Shown: positions 12,601-22,243, counted from the stretch's first letter. The stretch: DNA of 64,000 nt from Anaeramoeba flamelloides (GCA_027625915.1 JANTQA010000023.1:23994001-24058000); one strand, 5' to 3'. Notes: generated by a model not told the origin, from the sequence alone. Numbers and translations are program-made.

Positions 12601-12780
12601 CATTACCCATTTGATGGAGAACGAAGAATCACACAGATCTGGTGGGCTGTCATTGTCTAATAAGACATCCAAGACCGCGGAAATAATATCTCTTTTTATT
12701 GAGTGTGGAAATTTGACAAGAACCCCTGTTTCTGGATTTGTAGCAAGTGATGTGACTTCAGCAATACGCTCTAAAAACAT
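1..12780 (-). CDS. RALGAPB: Ral GTPase-activating protein subunit beta (5' part, spliced, runs off window)
   Basis: RalGAP-beta is the non-catalytic partner of RalGAP-alpha; the complex switches off Ral GTPases at membranes and resembles the TSC1/TSC2 complex. Recognisable exons on the minus strand are 12463-12780, 12082-12342, 5871-6067 and 1-360. Joined protein blocks follow the animal protein in order: the start MFLERIAEVTSL matches animal MYSEWRSLHLVI, then NEYIK/TIFGHF, NLCLQVLDIFAK, INWRHRKETIIQWS, NTILNIFGDWLFEA and DKYLTRFYQAL. Exons 1-2 and 2-3 join in phase 0. The next join fails: exon 5871-6067 ends in phase 2 but exon 1-360 needs phase 1, and a block equivalent to animal QTWFRFL is missing. 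At least one short exon therefore lies unseen between 361 and 5870. The catalytic-like C-terminal region lies outside the window. Family identity is confident; exon 4 is unresolved. Confidence 0.82.
563..607. repeat. Compound (TA)n(TG)n microsatellite
   Basis: A run of TA dinucleotides switches to about twelve TG dinucleotides. It lies inside a RalGAP-beta intron. Confidence 0.9.
1240..2150. repeat. Repeat family B/G cluster, tandem diverged copies
   Basis: Family B (about 300 bp; includes TTGATCGATCAAAT and TCAACCGTTGAAAAA motifs) occurs at about 1340-1650 and again at 1890-2150. A family G segment (about 190 bp; contains ACTAAATTCGTA and TTTAGTTTTCTA) lies between them. The same B+G association recurs at 8120-10045 and 59760-61110. 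No coding capacity was seen. These look like non-autonomous DNA elements or parts of one larger element. Confidence 0.6.
3255..4835. repeat. Diverged long inverted-repeat element
   Basis: The left arm at about 3265-3370 reads TCTTCTAAATCTAAAAATCT and then GAAGGTGTTTTGG. The reverse complement of 4740-4830 gives the same words in the same order. The arms can be followed for a few hundred bases with many differences, and the central kilobase is non-coding. The pattern is consistent with an old foldback or TIR element inside the RalGAP-beta intron. Confidence 0.5.
5871..6067 (-). CDS. RALGAPB: RalGAP-beta exon 3
   Basis: The acceptor TAAAAG precedes CTT CTT TTT GAT, and the donor is GTAAGT at 5865-5870. 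The exon encodes LLFDLWLKSKTRKLEMW, then INWRHRKETIIQWSSTTFAL and LIYLFYGKCF. This matches the animal LFEVWLLACTRCF...NWRHHPAVVEQWSKV...LLRFTYG block closely. It lies alone between two kilobase-scale introns and has no M-initiated open frame of useful length, so an ORF finder would miss it. Confidence 0.82.
6355..6905. repeat. Family J repeat, copy 1
   Basis: About 550 bp share an ordered series of words with 26425-26950, for example AACATGTGA, GTCGATCT...GCTCTTTTT, AGTGAGTTATTTTT-like, CTTACTTTG, and GAAAACAATTTGTTTCAAATTA. Both copies are heavily diverged. No terminal repeat could be defined. Confidence 0.5.
8120..10045. repeat. Nested foldback element built from repeat families G and B
   Basis: A family G segment (8120-8340) abuts a large palindrome. 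The left arm, about 8345-8805, begins with TTCCAAAAATTTTGACACACC-like sequence and includes AAACAGGTG, GAGCTGAACAAAAAATGTATT and TTGATCGATCAAAT. The right arm, about 9545-10045, is its reverse complement. The 0.7 kb between the arms is itself another reversed family B copy, ending at TTTGGACACAGTTTAAATAG. It is therefore an element inserted into a related one. Confidence 0.65.
10961..11398. repeat. Family D TIR element, copy 1
   Basis: About 440 bp, with inverted ends GGAAAAAAAGTG... and ...GTTGAACTTTTTTTCCC. The interior shares GACTATTTTTGAGAT and CTCCAAAACCAC with copies at 20538, 37531 and 43413. Non-coding, hence a MITE-like element. Confidence 0.7.
12082..12342 (-). CDS. RALGAPB: RalGAP-beta exon 2
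   Basis: This exon has 87 codons, beginning TIFGHFSLLFSPRKDC and ending TPHLLK at donor AAG|GTTTGT. It enters and leaves in phase 0. NLCLQVLDIFAK matches the animal IRLCLQVLRAIQK block, and MLSVLVGITDSLLA matches the LLQINDILLA block. A 6 kb intron follows. Confidence 0.82.
12463..12780 (-). CDS. RALGAPB: RalGAP-beta exon 1 (initiator exon)
   Basis: This exon encodes 106 codons from ATG at 12780 to NEYIK, followed by donor AAG|GTAGAA. The start was chosen because MFLERIAEV aligns with the very N-terminus of animal RalGAP-beta; the open frame runs further upstream to 13056, but that part has no family resemblance and is low complexity. Recognisable segments include VKFPHSIKRDIISAVLDVL and IKWVMECSGQSFALPL. 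The following intron, 12343-12462, is 120 bp, with acceptor ACTAG. Confidence 0.8.
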
Positions 12781-14689
12781 GATTTTTAAAATAAAAAAAA
12801 ATTTTTGAAAAATAAGGAAGTAACAAAAATGGATGATGGATTCGGTTATGAATAGATTCATATGGTTGTGTTCAAAAAATGTTGTTACCTTTTGAAGAAA
12901 CTTACATTTTTGATAAACCTGATAACATGACTTTTCAAAAATTTCTAACTTTGAACATATTCTTATAATTAAACAATTTACAAAGTTTCTTTGCATTTTA
13001 AGCACTATGTTCCCACCCTGGGATAGTGTTTCGTTATTATGCGATTTTACTTCCACTTTTCAAAAAGAATTTTTGTTTAGAAGAAATTTCTTAAAAATTC
13101 ACCAATTTCAAAGTTTAAAAAACAAACACATATCAACAAAAAAAAAAAATTTCAGATAGATTTTGGATTAAACTTTTAGAAGAAAAAATAAATGACTTAA
13201 GGGATTTTGAAAGTACAAGTTCAAATTTTAAAACACTTCAAACTTGTAAAAGTAACAAGTTAAAAATCAATACTCTGAACAGCTTGGGAAATTTTTTATG
13301 TGTTCATCAATTTTTAATGGAAATTTGAAATAGAAATATCAAATTTTGGCATGGATCTTTGGGGCCAAGAATAGTTAAATTTTAAGAATTGTGAAAAATT
13401 TCCCATTTTTTGTAAAACAAATTCTCGGCGTGTAATTGTAACTGAGATTATGAAACTCTTCACGAGTCTTTTTATCACCAATTTCACTGTTTTTATATGA
13501 AAAGGTCATCCTTAAAAAATAAAATTCTTACTGAAAAAGTGAGGAACAATATCTTGTTAAACAGAAAATTAAATATGAGAGGAATTAAAAAGCTTGGGTT
13601 TTATTCACCACACATTATTTTTAGAAGTGATGCAAATTATTTTTGTTCACTGTATTCCAATACTGGTATTCACATAGTAACTGTGAAATAATTTTCACTT
13701 CATTTTCCGATGATTCCTTCTTATTTTTCTTTTACAAATACTTTTTTCAAAAAATGGGTGAAAATTTTTGATATCTATTTGAAAAGGATAATCAAATGGG
13801 TAAAATATTTTTACCTTTTATTCACAAAAGCCAATATGAACATATAAAAAAGGAATTTTTTTTATTAAAAAAAACTATATTTTATTACTTTAAACTTTGT
13901 TCTTGGGCTGTGCAAATCTCAGTATAATGCGTAATTTAGTTTTAAATAGTAGATTTGGTGCTAAACCATTTTTGAATGTAAACTCTTGTATATATTTGTA
14001 AATTTTTTATTGTAAGAATTGAATTGTTTAAATTTTTTCTTACTTTCTAAAAAATTTTTTCATTTCAGAAAATTATTTAAAAATTTACTCTATTATATGA
14101 AAATTTTAAAATTTTAACTTTTATTTTAAGAATTGTCTTTTTGATGATAGTACTGGCAGAATCTAATATCATATTTACGATTTGATAGTATATGTTTTTT
14201 TGATGAATTGATCCATAACCTCTTTGAGAAAAAATAAAAACTACTAAATATTGGGAAATATGGGTTAACAAAGTTTATGCAAGTAATTATAAAAAATTTT
14301 ATACAGTTAAATGATTTTTTTTTCTTTTTAACTTTTTTAAAATTAAGATTAAAATTTAATATAAAAATAAATATTTATAGTTATGTATATATATATATAT
14401 ATATCAAGCTAAGTATAAGACATGTTCTGAATTATTTGATCTAAACTCTGTTTAAGTCAAAGTAACAGAAGGTTTTTTTCTAATATCAATTATTTTATAT
14501 AATTGGCCTTTGAAGAACAAATAAGAAATAAACAGAATAATACACCTCTAAGAATTGTTGATATATGTCTGAAAGAAAACTAATTAATCAATATATTTTC
14601 TTAAAAATTTCAAAACTCAAATTCTTTGGGCCCTATTGAGAAAAACAACGATGTTCGTTTTGAACTTCTACTGGTATTTGAATTCAAAA

Positions 14690-14815
14690 TATGAAACATT
14701 TTTCACTTCATTTTCCATACTTTTCTTTTAGAAATTAAGACCAAAAACGAAGTTTTTTGGTATTTGTGGTCTCTATTTGAAAAAGAAAATGAAAATGAAG
14801 TGAAAATTTTTCACA
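14690..14815. repeat. Family F short palindrome
   Basis: TTTTTCACTTCATTTTC at about 14699 pairs with GAAAATGAAGTGAAAATTT at about 14793. A related hairpin lies at 13690-13800, and similar ends flank family E copy 2 near 23195 and 23900. Confidence 0.6.
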
Positions 14816-15134
14816 TTTATTAAACAAATATCAAGATCAAAGATCGAATATAATTGCAATAGAAATCATTATGATTTCTCAACAATCTTTACCTGGTTTC
14901 AATGACCTTAGAATAACACGTTTTTGCCAAGTGACTATTGATCTTGAAATAAAAAAATTTTTTGCTACTGAATGACGTTTTAAAAAAAAAATCGAAAAAA
15001 AAAACAAAAATGTGAAAAAATGATTTCAATTTTGAAAATTTCCAAAATAAAATTTTTCTTCTAATATCTATGTAAACCATTTAAACACATGTATTATACC
15101 CATTACAACTGGGCCCCTTTGACTGGAAAATAGT

Positions 15135-15725
15135 TTAATATAAGATAATACCAATAAATAGAGCAAATTTATTTTAAAATATCTTCATTAAATTCAATTC
15201 TGAGAAAACTATTTAAATTAAAAAAAAACATTAAAAACCATTTATGGGTTCATTGTAGCAATTAAATTTGTTTGTTAGTTACTGTTACAACATTAAAATG
15301 GATTAAATTTTCTAATCTCAATTATATTTGATATTTTTTAGAGTTAAAATTGGTGTTTATTATTTTCTTTTTGATCGAAAAAATCGTTTTCATAACTTGT
15401 TCTAATCTCAACACATTTTCAAATAGAATTGAAAACATATAACTGCATTAGGTTGTTTAAAAAATCATTTGTACTTTTCCATATTTTCATTTTTTTATTG
15501 AAATTGTTCTTAAATTGTTTCTCCAAAAAAGTGTTTTTTTTTATTTCATTTTTTGGAAAAATTCCAATGAACGTATATTGAAATAAATATCATAGTCATT
15601 GATTCAATCAGTATTAATATTAAACTTAAATTTGGTGTTTTCAATTAATGAATACCTCCACTAACAAAGATGATTTTTTATGAAATGTAAAAAAAAATGA
15701 AATACTTTTTTGTAAATAGCTTATG
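15135..15725. repeat. Family E repeat, copy 1
   Basis: About 590 bp collinear with 23270-23862, sharing GCAAATTTATTTTAAAATAT, GGTGTTTATTATTTTC, TTTTTGATCGAAAAAAT and AACATATAACT. Copy 2 keeps clearer ends; here the terminal TGGGGCA is lost. Confidence 0.7.
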
Positions 15726-16033
15726 GAAAATATCTCAAAAAAAAACTTTTTAAAAACATTAATTTATTTTATTTTTTTTGGCTATTTATTAGAAAAAAAA
15801 ATAAAGAAGAGTAAAAAAAAAATATAAAAACAAAACTAGATAAAAAAAAAGCGAAATAAAAATAAATTTCAAAAATCTTTAAAGATTTAAAAAAATCAAA
15901 AAATTTTTTTTGGAATTGTTAAAAGTTATCAAATTGCCTTTTGAAAATTCATTAGATAAACATATATAATATTATTATTTAAAAAAAATAGTGATCAAAA
16001 ATAAAAATTTGATTAATATTATAATTAATTATT

Positions 16034-16035
16034 TG

Positions 16036-16066
<31 letters not shown>
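16034..16066. repeat. (TA)n microsatellite
   Basis: An uninterrupted TA dinucleotide run about 180 bp downstream of the ADA2 stop codon. Confidence 0.9.
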
Positions 16067-16244
16067 TGGGTTTTTTAAAATAATTGGTTTCATCTTAAGT
16101 AAATCAAATAAATAGATTATATTTATTATTAACAATAATATAAAAATTGTTTAATATATAAAGTAATATTACTCTTATCAAAAAAAAAAAAAAAATTAAT
16201 TAAAAATAAATAATAAATATAATAGATTGATATATTAAATATAA

Positions 16245-17927
16245 TTAAATATTAATTTGATTATGCCTTATCAAACTACGTTTATTTCTGGATGAAGAAG
16301 AAGAAGAAGAAGAGGAAGAGGACTTTGATAAAGAACTAACACGTTTTGGAATTATAATAGTTTTATATTTAATTTTAGATCTTGATTTTGCTTTTCGTTT
16401 GCTCGTTCTGGATCTTTTTGGTGTTATGATTTTTTTGGAATTTTTAGATAATTGATTGTTTTTTTTTAAAATTCTAATTTTCATGTTATTATTCTTTTCA
16501 TTGTTATTCAATAATTTTCGTTTATGTTTTGAAGATTTTTTATTTTTATTTTTATTTTTAACTTTCTTTTTTGAATTTGAATTTGATTTCTTCAATAAAG
16601 AACTTTTTAGGTCTTCATTTAATGATAAGAGTTCATTAATTTGAGATTTTAATTGATATTCTTTTAAGAACTGGAATTGGAAATTTTCAAATTCATTTGA
16701 ATTATCAAAGCATCTCGCAAAAATATTTGTTTTCTCTAATATTTGGATGTCTTTTTTTGTTAGAGTTTTTGTTTTATGCTGAACAAAAACATTTTGATTT
16801 AAAAAATCTTGCTGTAAAAGATCTTGGTTGTTATATATTAATTTTTTCTTTTCTGCTTTTTTCTCATTCGGTAATGATTTATTAGAAATATCTTGATCGT
16901 TTTTGTCTTGCTTCCTATTAATATTATTATTATTTTTATTTTCAATAAATCTTTCATGATCTTCATCTGATATTAATTCAATATTTGAGTCTTCTGTTCC
17001 GGTGTCTGTGTCCGGTTCAGTTTCAGTGTCTGTTTCCGGTTCGGTTTCTGTTCCTGTTCCTGTTCCTGTTCCCGTTCCCGTTCGTTTGCTTTTTTTTCTT
17101 TTGCTTCTTTTTTCTTTTTTAATTTTCATTTTTTTTCCTTTTTCCTTTTTTTTTGAATTACAATTCTTATTATATTTCTGAAATTTTGAATTAATTTTGT
17201 TGATTTTTTTATCAATTTTTTCGATTTTTTTGTCTGATTGAAAAAAGGTTTTGTTCACCAATTTATTTTTTTTAATAATATGATTAACTAACCCCATTTT
17301 AATGGCAAAATTTTTCTTTTTTTCACGTTCTTCAATAATTAAATTATATGATTCCAATACAGGGTATTTCAATTGCCAGGAAATTTTGTCATCAAGAAAT
17401 CCAAAAAATTCGATATTTTTTTCAGAATCGTTTTCATATAATAATTCAAAGTCTTCTCTTTTTGGCATAAACCCATTGAGATCACCAAAATTCATTTTAG
17501 ATTTTGCTCTTGGTTTTAAATTTTTCTTTTTCTTTTTTTTTTTTTTTTTGAAACTATTCTTTTTTTTAATTCTTTCTTCATGTTTATCTGTTGATAGAAT
17601 TAATTTTTTATTGCTTTCAATTTCTTGTGAATGATTTCTTTTTCTTGGGCTTATTTTGGAATTTTTGTTTATTGAAGACAAAATTGTTGAATTGCTGGGA
17701 AAGGGAAATGTTCGAGATTTTAAATAAACTTGTTCAAAATGCTGTTGGCATTCCTCCTTTGTTTTTGTTTCAACTACTTTTGAGACATCTTCCCAATTGC
17801 CTAAGCCGGATCTTTCTAAACCTTCTAACAATTTTATTTCTTCATCGTATATCCATTTCCTTTGATATATGGGCTCTTTTGCAGAAACAAAAATTTGATA
17901 GGAATGGTTTGATTTGTGTGAATAGAG
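16245..17927 (-). CDS. ADA2: ADA2 exon 2 (SANT, ADA box, low-complexity tail)
   Basis: This exon opens after acceptor ATAG with LYSHKSNHSYQIFVSAKEP and runs 560 codons to the stop. The Ser run near the end comes from a GAA/GAG-type repeat (16298-16320). The acidic Thr repeat (residues about 320-355) comes from a GT-rich imperfect repeat. Confidence 0.88.
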   Translation of the reverse strand, partial: LYSHKSNHSYQIFVSAKEPIYQRKWIYDEEIKLLEGLERSGLGNWEDVSKVVETKTKEECQQHFEQVYLKSRTFPFPSNSTILSSINKNSKISPRKRNHSQEIESNKKLILSTDKHEERIKKKNSFKKKKKKKKKNLKPRAKSKMNFGDLNGFMPKREDFELLYENDSEKNIEFFGFLDDKISWQLKYPVLESYNLIIEEREKKKNFAIKMGLVNHIIKKNKLVNKTFFQSDKKIEKIDKKINKINSKFQKYNKNCNSKKKEKGKKMKIKKEKRSKRKKSKRTGTGTGTGTGTETEPETDTETEPDTDTGTEDSNIELISDEDHERFIENKNNNNINRKQDKNDQDISNKSLPNEKKAEKKKLIYNNQDLLQQDFLNQNVFVQHKTKTLTKKDIQILEKTNIFARCFDNSNEFENFQFQFLKEYQLKSQINELLSLNEDLKSSLLKKSNSNSKKKVKNKNKNKKSSKHKRKLLNNNEKNNNMKIRILKKNNQLSKNSKKIITPKRSRTSKRKAKSRSKIKYKTIIIPKRVSSLSKSSSSSSSSSSSRNKRSLIRHNQINI

Positions 17928-18895
17928 CTATTTTATTCATAAGTGTATTATTATTTGTATTTTTTTTTTTTTTTTTTTAGAATGTTAAAAGTAATCAAAA
18001 AGATCAAAAATAATTAATCATTTTTGTTGATTTGGATTAAAATTAAGGAAAAAAACAAATAAAATTAATCCGTTTCTCTATTAAATTATTAGATTCGCTT
18101 AAAGTTATTACTCTAAAAATTGAATAATACTTTTATTTTTTTTTTAATTTTCTCTTGTTGGTTTGAAGAATATCTTAGTAATTTTGATTTTTTTTTTTTT
18201 TTTAATTAATATTGAATTGAATATAGAGCCATTTTAAAAAAGTGTTACCAAAAAAAGTTATCCCAAAAAGTTTTCAAAATTGTCTTGAAAACAATTAACA
18301 AACTTCAATAAAGCTAGTTTTAGGTCATGTATTGTAAACTTTTTAAAAATGACTATAAAGAGGTTTTAAAAGTGAGGAATACAAAGTTTTCAAAAGTATT
18401 TTGAAATAATCATAAAGCATCCCCAGAAGAAATGAGATTTAAACAACAAAGATATCTCAATCAAAAATCATTAGGTTAATTCCTGAAATTTCGATCTTTT
18501 ACTAATGGTCTAAATAGATATTCATATTTTCTAAATGGAAATAACTGTAAATTGTACTCCTGTTGTTTAAAATCAAAAAATTCGAAAATATTATTGACAA
18601 TTTAGATCATTTCTTCTGGCGATGTTCTAAATACGAAAAGATATGGAAATGATTGGAAAGAATCTATCAAAACAAAATCAAAGCAAAAAAATAATCAAAT
18701 AAAAGATAACTAATTTAATAAAAAAAAAAAAATACATTTTTTCTATAATGTCTTTTGCTAATAATGACGAATTTTATGAACTTCAAGTGATTTTTTTATT
18801 AGATCTCTTCAATTAAGATCTTTTTTTCAAAACATAAAGTTCCTGCATTATTACTTTTAGATTGTTTTCTTTCTTTTTTTTTTTTTACTTTTTTT

Positions 18896-18926
<31 letters not shown>

Positions 18927-21900
18927 TTACTTTTTTTTTTTCTCATATATTTAATTTATTTTTTTTTCCCTTTTCTGTTTATTTTTTCTATATAGATATA
19001 TAATTCTTGACCCAAAAGTAATTTTCAGACTTGTATGTTTTTTCATTTTAAAGATATTTAGTTTTGTTTAAATACCTGTTATTATTTTAATGGTTTAGTA
19101 ACTTGAAAACTTTGGTTTTTTATCAAAAAAAAAAAAAAAAAAAGTACTTCTTTTTTTAAAAGTTTCAAAATGAATTTTCATTTCTTTTTCCATGAAGGAA
19201 AAATAGGAAGATATATTCTCTTCAAATAAAGCCAATCAAATTTTTTTAAAGAATTACTCAAACAGTTTGGTTCATTCTTTTAAACTTTTAGTGCGACACT
19301 TTATAAAACTTTAGTTCCTCAGTTTTTTAAAACAGCTGTATCGAAAAATGGTGCTTATTTAAAATGAGTTATTCAGATTTATTGCTAAGAGTTAGGTGTC
19401 ATAAAAAACACTTAGTCTGTTAAAGATGGAACTTTGAATTGACTAAATTCGTAACTTCTAATTCAAATCGTGAATAAACACAGTCATTAGAAGCATTTTA
19501 AACTTGATTTAGTTTTCTAAAAAAAATTTAAAATGAGTTAGTGTTTAACCCAAAAATAAAATGATTAATTTTATTTGTAAACATAGCAAAAATTGCACAT
19601 TTATTTCTTTTTATTTCAAAATATCTGAGAAGCGTGGACTTGAAATAATATTTTTATGGTTTTTTCTATTAAAATGTATTTCACAACTTTAAGTATATTG
19701 AAATAAAGCGATTTTTTTGAATAATCCAAAATCAGATATATTGAAAACTAGAAATAAAAAAAATAAAAGTTTGAAATTTCAATAATAAATTAAAATATTT
19801 TAAAACTATTAAATTGGATCCAAAGGCGAAAATATATCACAACAAAAGTTATATTTCAGTTCAATCCATTTCAAACAAAATAAAATATATTTTTAAATGT
19901 GCGATATTCGTTGTGAAAATGTGTCTAATGTAAGACTCATAAATCAGTAATTAATCGCATTTTCTTTTTAGAAATGTTTAATAAAGATCCGTTCAATTTT
20001 TGTTTTTAAATTTGAATTTTGAGGTAAAAAATGTAATTTACAAAAAAAAAAAAAAAATAAAAGTAATACATTGAGTTTCTGATAAATTCAAAAAAAATTT
20101 TCAAAATTTTTTTGGTTAAAATTCCATTTTTTAAATTTTATATTTAGTTTTGAATACTGTTATTTTCCAATAATAAATGAAAATTTTTCTTTCAATTTCC
20201 AAAATGAATAATATTTATTACTGCTACAATCAAATTAGCAGAGTAAAAATTTTGTCTTAAAGTTAACTAAGGAAGTTTATATTATTGTCTAAAAAAATCA
20301 TTTCTAAACGATATTGTAAAGATCTTTGAATTTTCTTCAACTTATAAACTAGAAAAATATTTTGGAATGTGAACTAAAAATTTTCATTTATTAATGAGAA
20401 AATAATAGTAAAAGAATTTTTTTAGTTTAAATGCAAAGAAGCTTTGTAAATGCGTTGCTTTTCGAAATATTCTTCGTTCTGGAATTTTTTGAAAGTAGGG
20501 TTATCAAATTTATAAAAATTGAAATTGGTTAACCGTTTGGGAAAAAAGTTCAACACGATTTTTAATTTTAAACCTTAATAGAATCACAGAAATCACAGAA
20601 ATCACAGAAACCTGAAAACGAAAAATAAGATCAAGTAATACCAAAAAAAATCAATTGATTAAAGACAAAATGGTGGGTTCAACTCAATAGCAGTTTTTAT
20701 AAGAATATTTCTTTTTGGTATGTGTTTTTCTTTGATTGATTTATCAATTAATTAAAAATTGATTGAAAAAATTGACTATTTTTGAGGATCTCCAAAACCA
20801 CTCTGTGTATTCGGATTTCAATCAAAGAGATCAAAAATTATTTTTGTTGGTTTGATTGAGAATGATATAATGGATTGTTCTTTGAAGTTAATTTATTTCT
20901 TCTTTTCATTGAATTTTGCTTTTTGTTTTCAGTCTTCTATTAATGTTCAGTGTTTCCATTTAAAAGTGGTGTTGAACTTTTTTTCCAATAAGGTAAAAAT
21001 TGTTTTAGCTTTTTATGAATTTGCTGGTATCGAACTAAATTTGAAGAAATCCTTTGACAATATTAAAAATTAATCCATTGCCTTTTGTTTGAAGAAGCAT
21101 TTCAAAAGAGAAAGGCAAAAGTGTCTCTTAAAGATGAAAGAAGAAAAAGTTAAACCTTTTTCCATTTTAAAAAACAAATACCAGTAAAATTTTTCATTCA
21201 TTGCTTTGAAAAGAGTCTTATTAATATTGAAGAGATGGTGTTGGTTTTTTATTTTTGTAGAGGACGAGGAAAAGCTTCAAGATTCAAAACTTTGTCATTC
21301 TCTCAATTTGAGGTTCTTGTATTTATTTGAAAGACAAGTGCCCGGAAAATAGCAAATTGTTTTTGGTCTCTTTTCAGTATTTTTCCATTGTGGTGTTAAG
21401 AAGATTGGAATTTCTTCGAAGATAAAAATCTCTCTTGGTTTTCAGAATGAGTATTTCCAAAGAATAAAGTAAAAAGAAGAACAAAAAAAAATCAAAACAA
21501 CTCTTTTTTCGAGTGATTAAATTGGAATCAAGAGACTTTTTTGGAATTTTGTTTGTGGTGAATGTATGGAAGTTTTTAAAAGACAAAAAAAAATGTGAAG
21601 AATTTTTTTTTTTTTTGTTTTTTTCTTCAAAAAAAAAGATAAAAAAAAATTTTTGACAAATAATCAAAAGAATTGTAGTTTTTAAACAGATTAATCTTTT
21701 TGGTAAGTGAAAAGTCAATGTATCGCAAAAAATTAAAATTTTTCTCTTTGTTGAACGTAGAAAATTCGTTGATTTTAGAAAATTTAAAAACAAGAAAAAA
21801 AAAAAAAAAAAGTAAATTTTGAATGTAAAAAAAGAAAAATTTTTTCAACGAACAAAAAAATTTTCTTCTTTTTTTTTTCATCCCTTTCCTTGAAAGAAAA

Positions 21901-22060
21901 AAACAACGATAAAAAAAAAAAAAAAAAAAAAACTTACTTGTTTACCCCTCGAAAAGCAACGAGGACAAAGAAAGACGTTCTCACAGACGGCGCATTTAAC
22001 AATTACACTTTTGCTTAGATCTTTCTCGCAATACATGCAATGGAAACGAAAGTCGTTCAT
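16245..22060 (-). CDS. ADA2: Transcriptional adaptor ADA2 (two exons, 4 kb intron)
   Basis: ADA2 is the adaptor of the GCN5 histone acetyltransferase module (SAGA/ADA) in the nucleus; its ZZ and SANT domains help GCN5 act on nucleosomes. Exon 1 is 21938-22060 and exon 2 is 16245-17927, joined in phase 0 across GTAAGT...ATAG, giving 601 residues. The ZZ finger (residues 6-51) has all eight ligands: C8, C11, C23, C26, C32, C35, H45, H49; the last two come from exon 2. The SANT domain (about 66-113) has W-x-DEEIKLLEGLERSGLGNW. The ADA box (about 193-260) has GFMPKREDFELLYENDSE and LESYNLIIEEREKKKNFAI. A third conserved stretch, IFARCFDNS...LKEYQLKSQINELL, is at about 440-480. Low-complexity Lys and Thr-Gly/Thr-Glu runs separate them. 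The usual C-terminal SWIRM domain is not visible; the protein ends in a basic, Ser-rich tail. Confidence 0.9.
18430..18700 (+). pseudogene. LINE 3'-end fragment, zinc-knuckle tail (decayed)
   Basis: One frame reads LKFRSFTNGLNRYSY...CKLYSCC, and after a frame change the next reads NLDHFFWRCSKYEKIWK. This is the C-terminal zinc-knuckle pattern (C-x2-C...H-x-x-x-x-C) that follows reverse transcriptase in many non-LTR retrotransposons. It aligns with the fragment at 60070-60660 (LKSFCNGLNRYTHRW...SKLYPFC...YHFIWDCE). It is 5'-truncated, with one frameshift in the knuckle, and inserted antisense to ADA2. Confidence 0.6.
18873..18942. repeat. T-tract minisatellite
   Basis: Runs of 9-13 T separated by AC or C, repeated four to five times. 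Confidence 0.85.
19290..19540. repeat. Family G segment in ADA2 intron
   Basis: Shares TCTGTTAAAGA, GACTAAATTCGTAACTTCTAA and TTGATTTAGTTTTCTA with 1690-1880, and in reverse orientation with 8120-8340 and 60790-60960. Confidence 0.6.
20154..20410. repeat. Family C MITE, copy 1
   Basis: About 257 bp, with inverted ends TACTGTTATTTTCCAATAA and ...GAGAAAATAATAGTA. The interior has CAAATTAGCAGAGTAAAAAT and GTAAAGATCTTTG, shared with three other copies. Confidence 0.75.
20538..20987. repeat. Family D TIR element, copy 2
   Basis: The left end GGGAAAAAAGTTCAACACG and the right end GTGTTGAACTTTTTTTCC are inverted. A short array of ATCACAGAA units lies near the left end. A 73-codon frame inside (20852-21073) shows no recognisable domain. 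Confidence 0.75.
21938..22060 (-). CDS. ADA2: ADA2 exon 1 (ZZ zinc finger)
   Basis: This exon has 41 codons from ATG (MNDFRFHCMYC) to GKQ at donor CAA|GTAAGT. The open frame extends upstream of the ATG but contains no other usable ATG. It ends just before the two ZZ histidines, which exon 2 supplies (LYSHKSNHSY), confirming the join. Confidence 0.88.
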
Positions 22061-22243
22061 TGTGATAATTCTTAACAATTGGCTGATGTTAATGTAAAAG
22101 TCTATTTCGTGAAATACAAAAGCTAAGTGAGTGACCAATGAAAATTGTTCGGTAATAAGTTAAAATAGTTTGTGTTATATTTGAAGAAAAAAAGAAAAGA
22201 GATAATGAGGCTGTTAGCTAAATTTACAAATTAGTCGCAAAAA

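Larger units (their letters stand above)
12781..16244. other. Intergenic region between RalGAP-beta and ADA2
   Basis: About 3.5 kb separate the start of RalGAP-beta from the end of ADA2 (both minus). It contains a family L copy in reverse (about 13060-13340), hairpins of family F (13690-13800, 14690-14815), family E copy 1 (15135-15725) and TA runs at 14388-14404 and 16034-16066. A 64-codon ATG frame on plus at 13497-13691 has no recognisable similarity. Nothing here supports a gene. Confidence 0.5.
17928..21937 (-). other. 4 kb ADA2 intron filled with repeats
   Basis: Donor GTAAGT at 21932-21937 and acceptor ATAG at 17928-17931. Contents include a LINE tail (18430-18700), a T-run minisatellite (18873-18942), a family G segment (about 19290-19540), family C (20154-20410) and family D (20538-20987). 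Several T- and A-run frames at 21374-21900 are low complexity and not convincing as exons. Confidence 0.8.

Noticed and set aside
12400-13056. A 218-residue continuous minus frame taken as one protein
   Set aside because: Its 5' part lacks family similarity and its 3' part runs into the intron after NEYIK; only 12463-12780 matches RalGAP-beta exon 1.
21374-21900. Two minus-strand frames rich in Phe, Lys and Asn within the ADA2 intron
   Set aside because: They are built on T- and A-tracts and show no domain; the phase 0 ADA2 join skips them.
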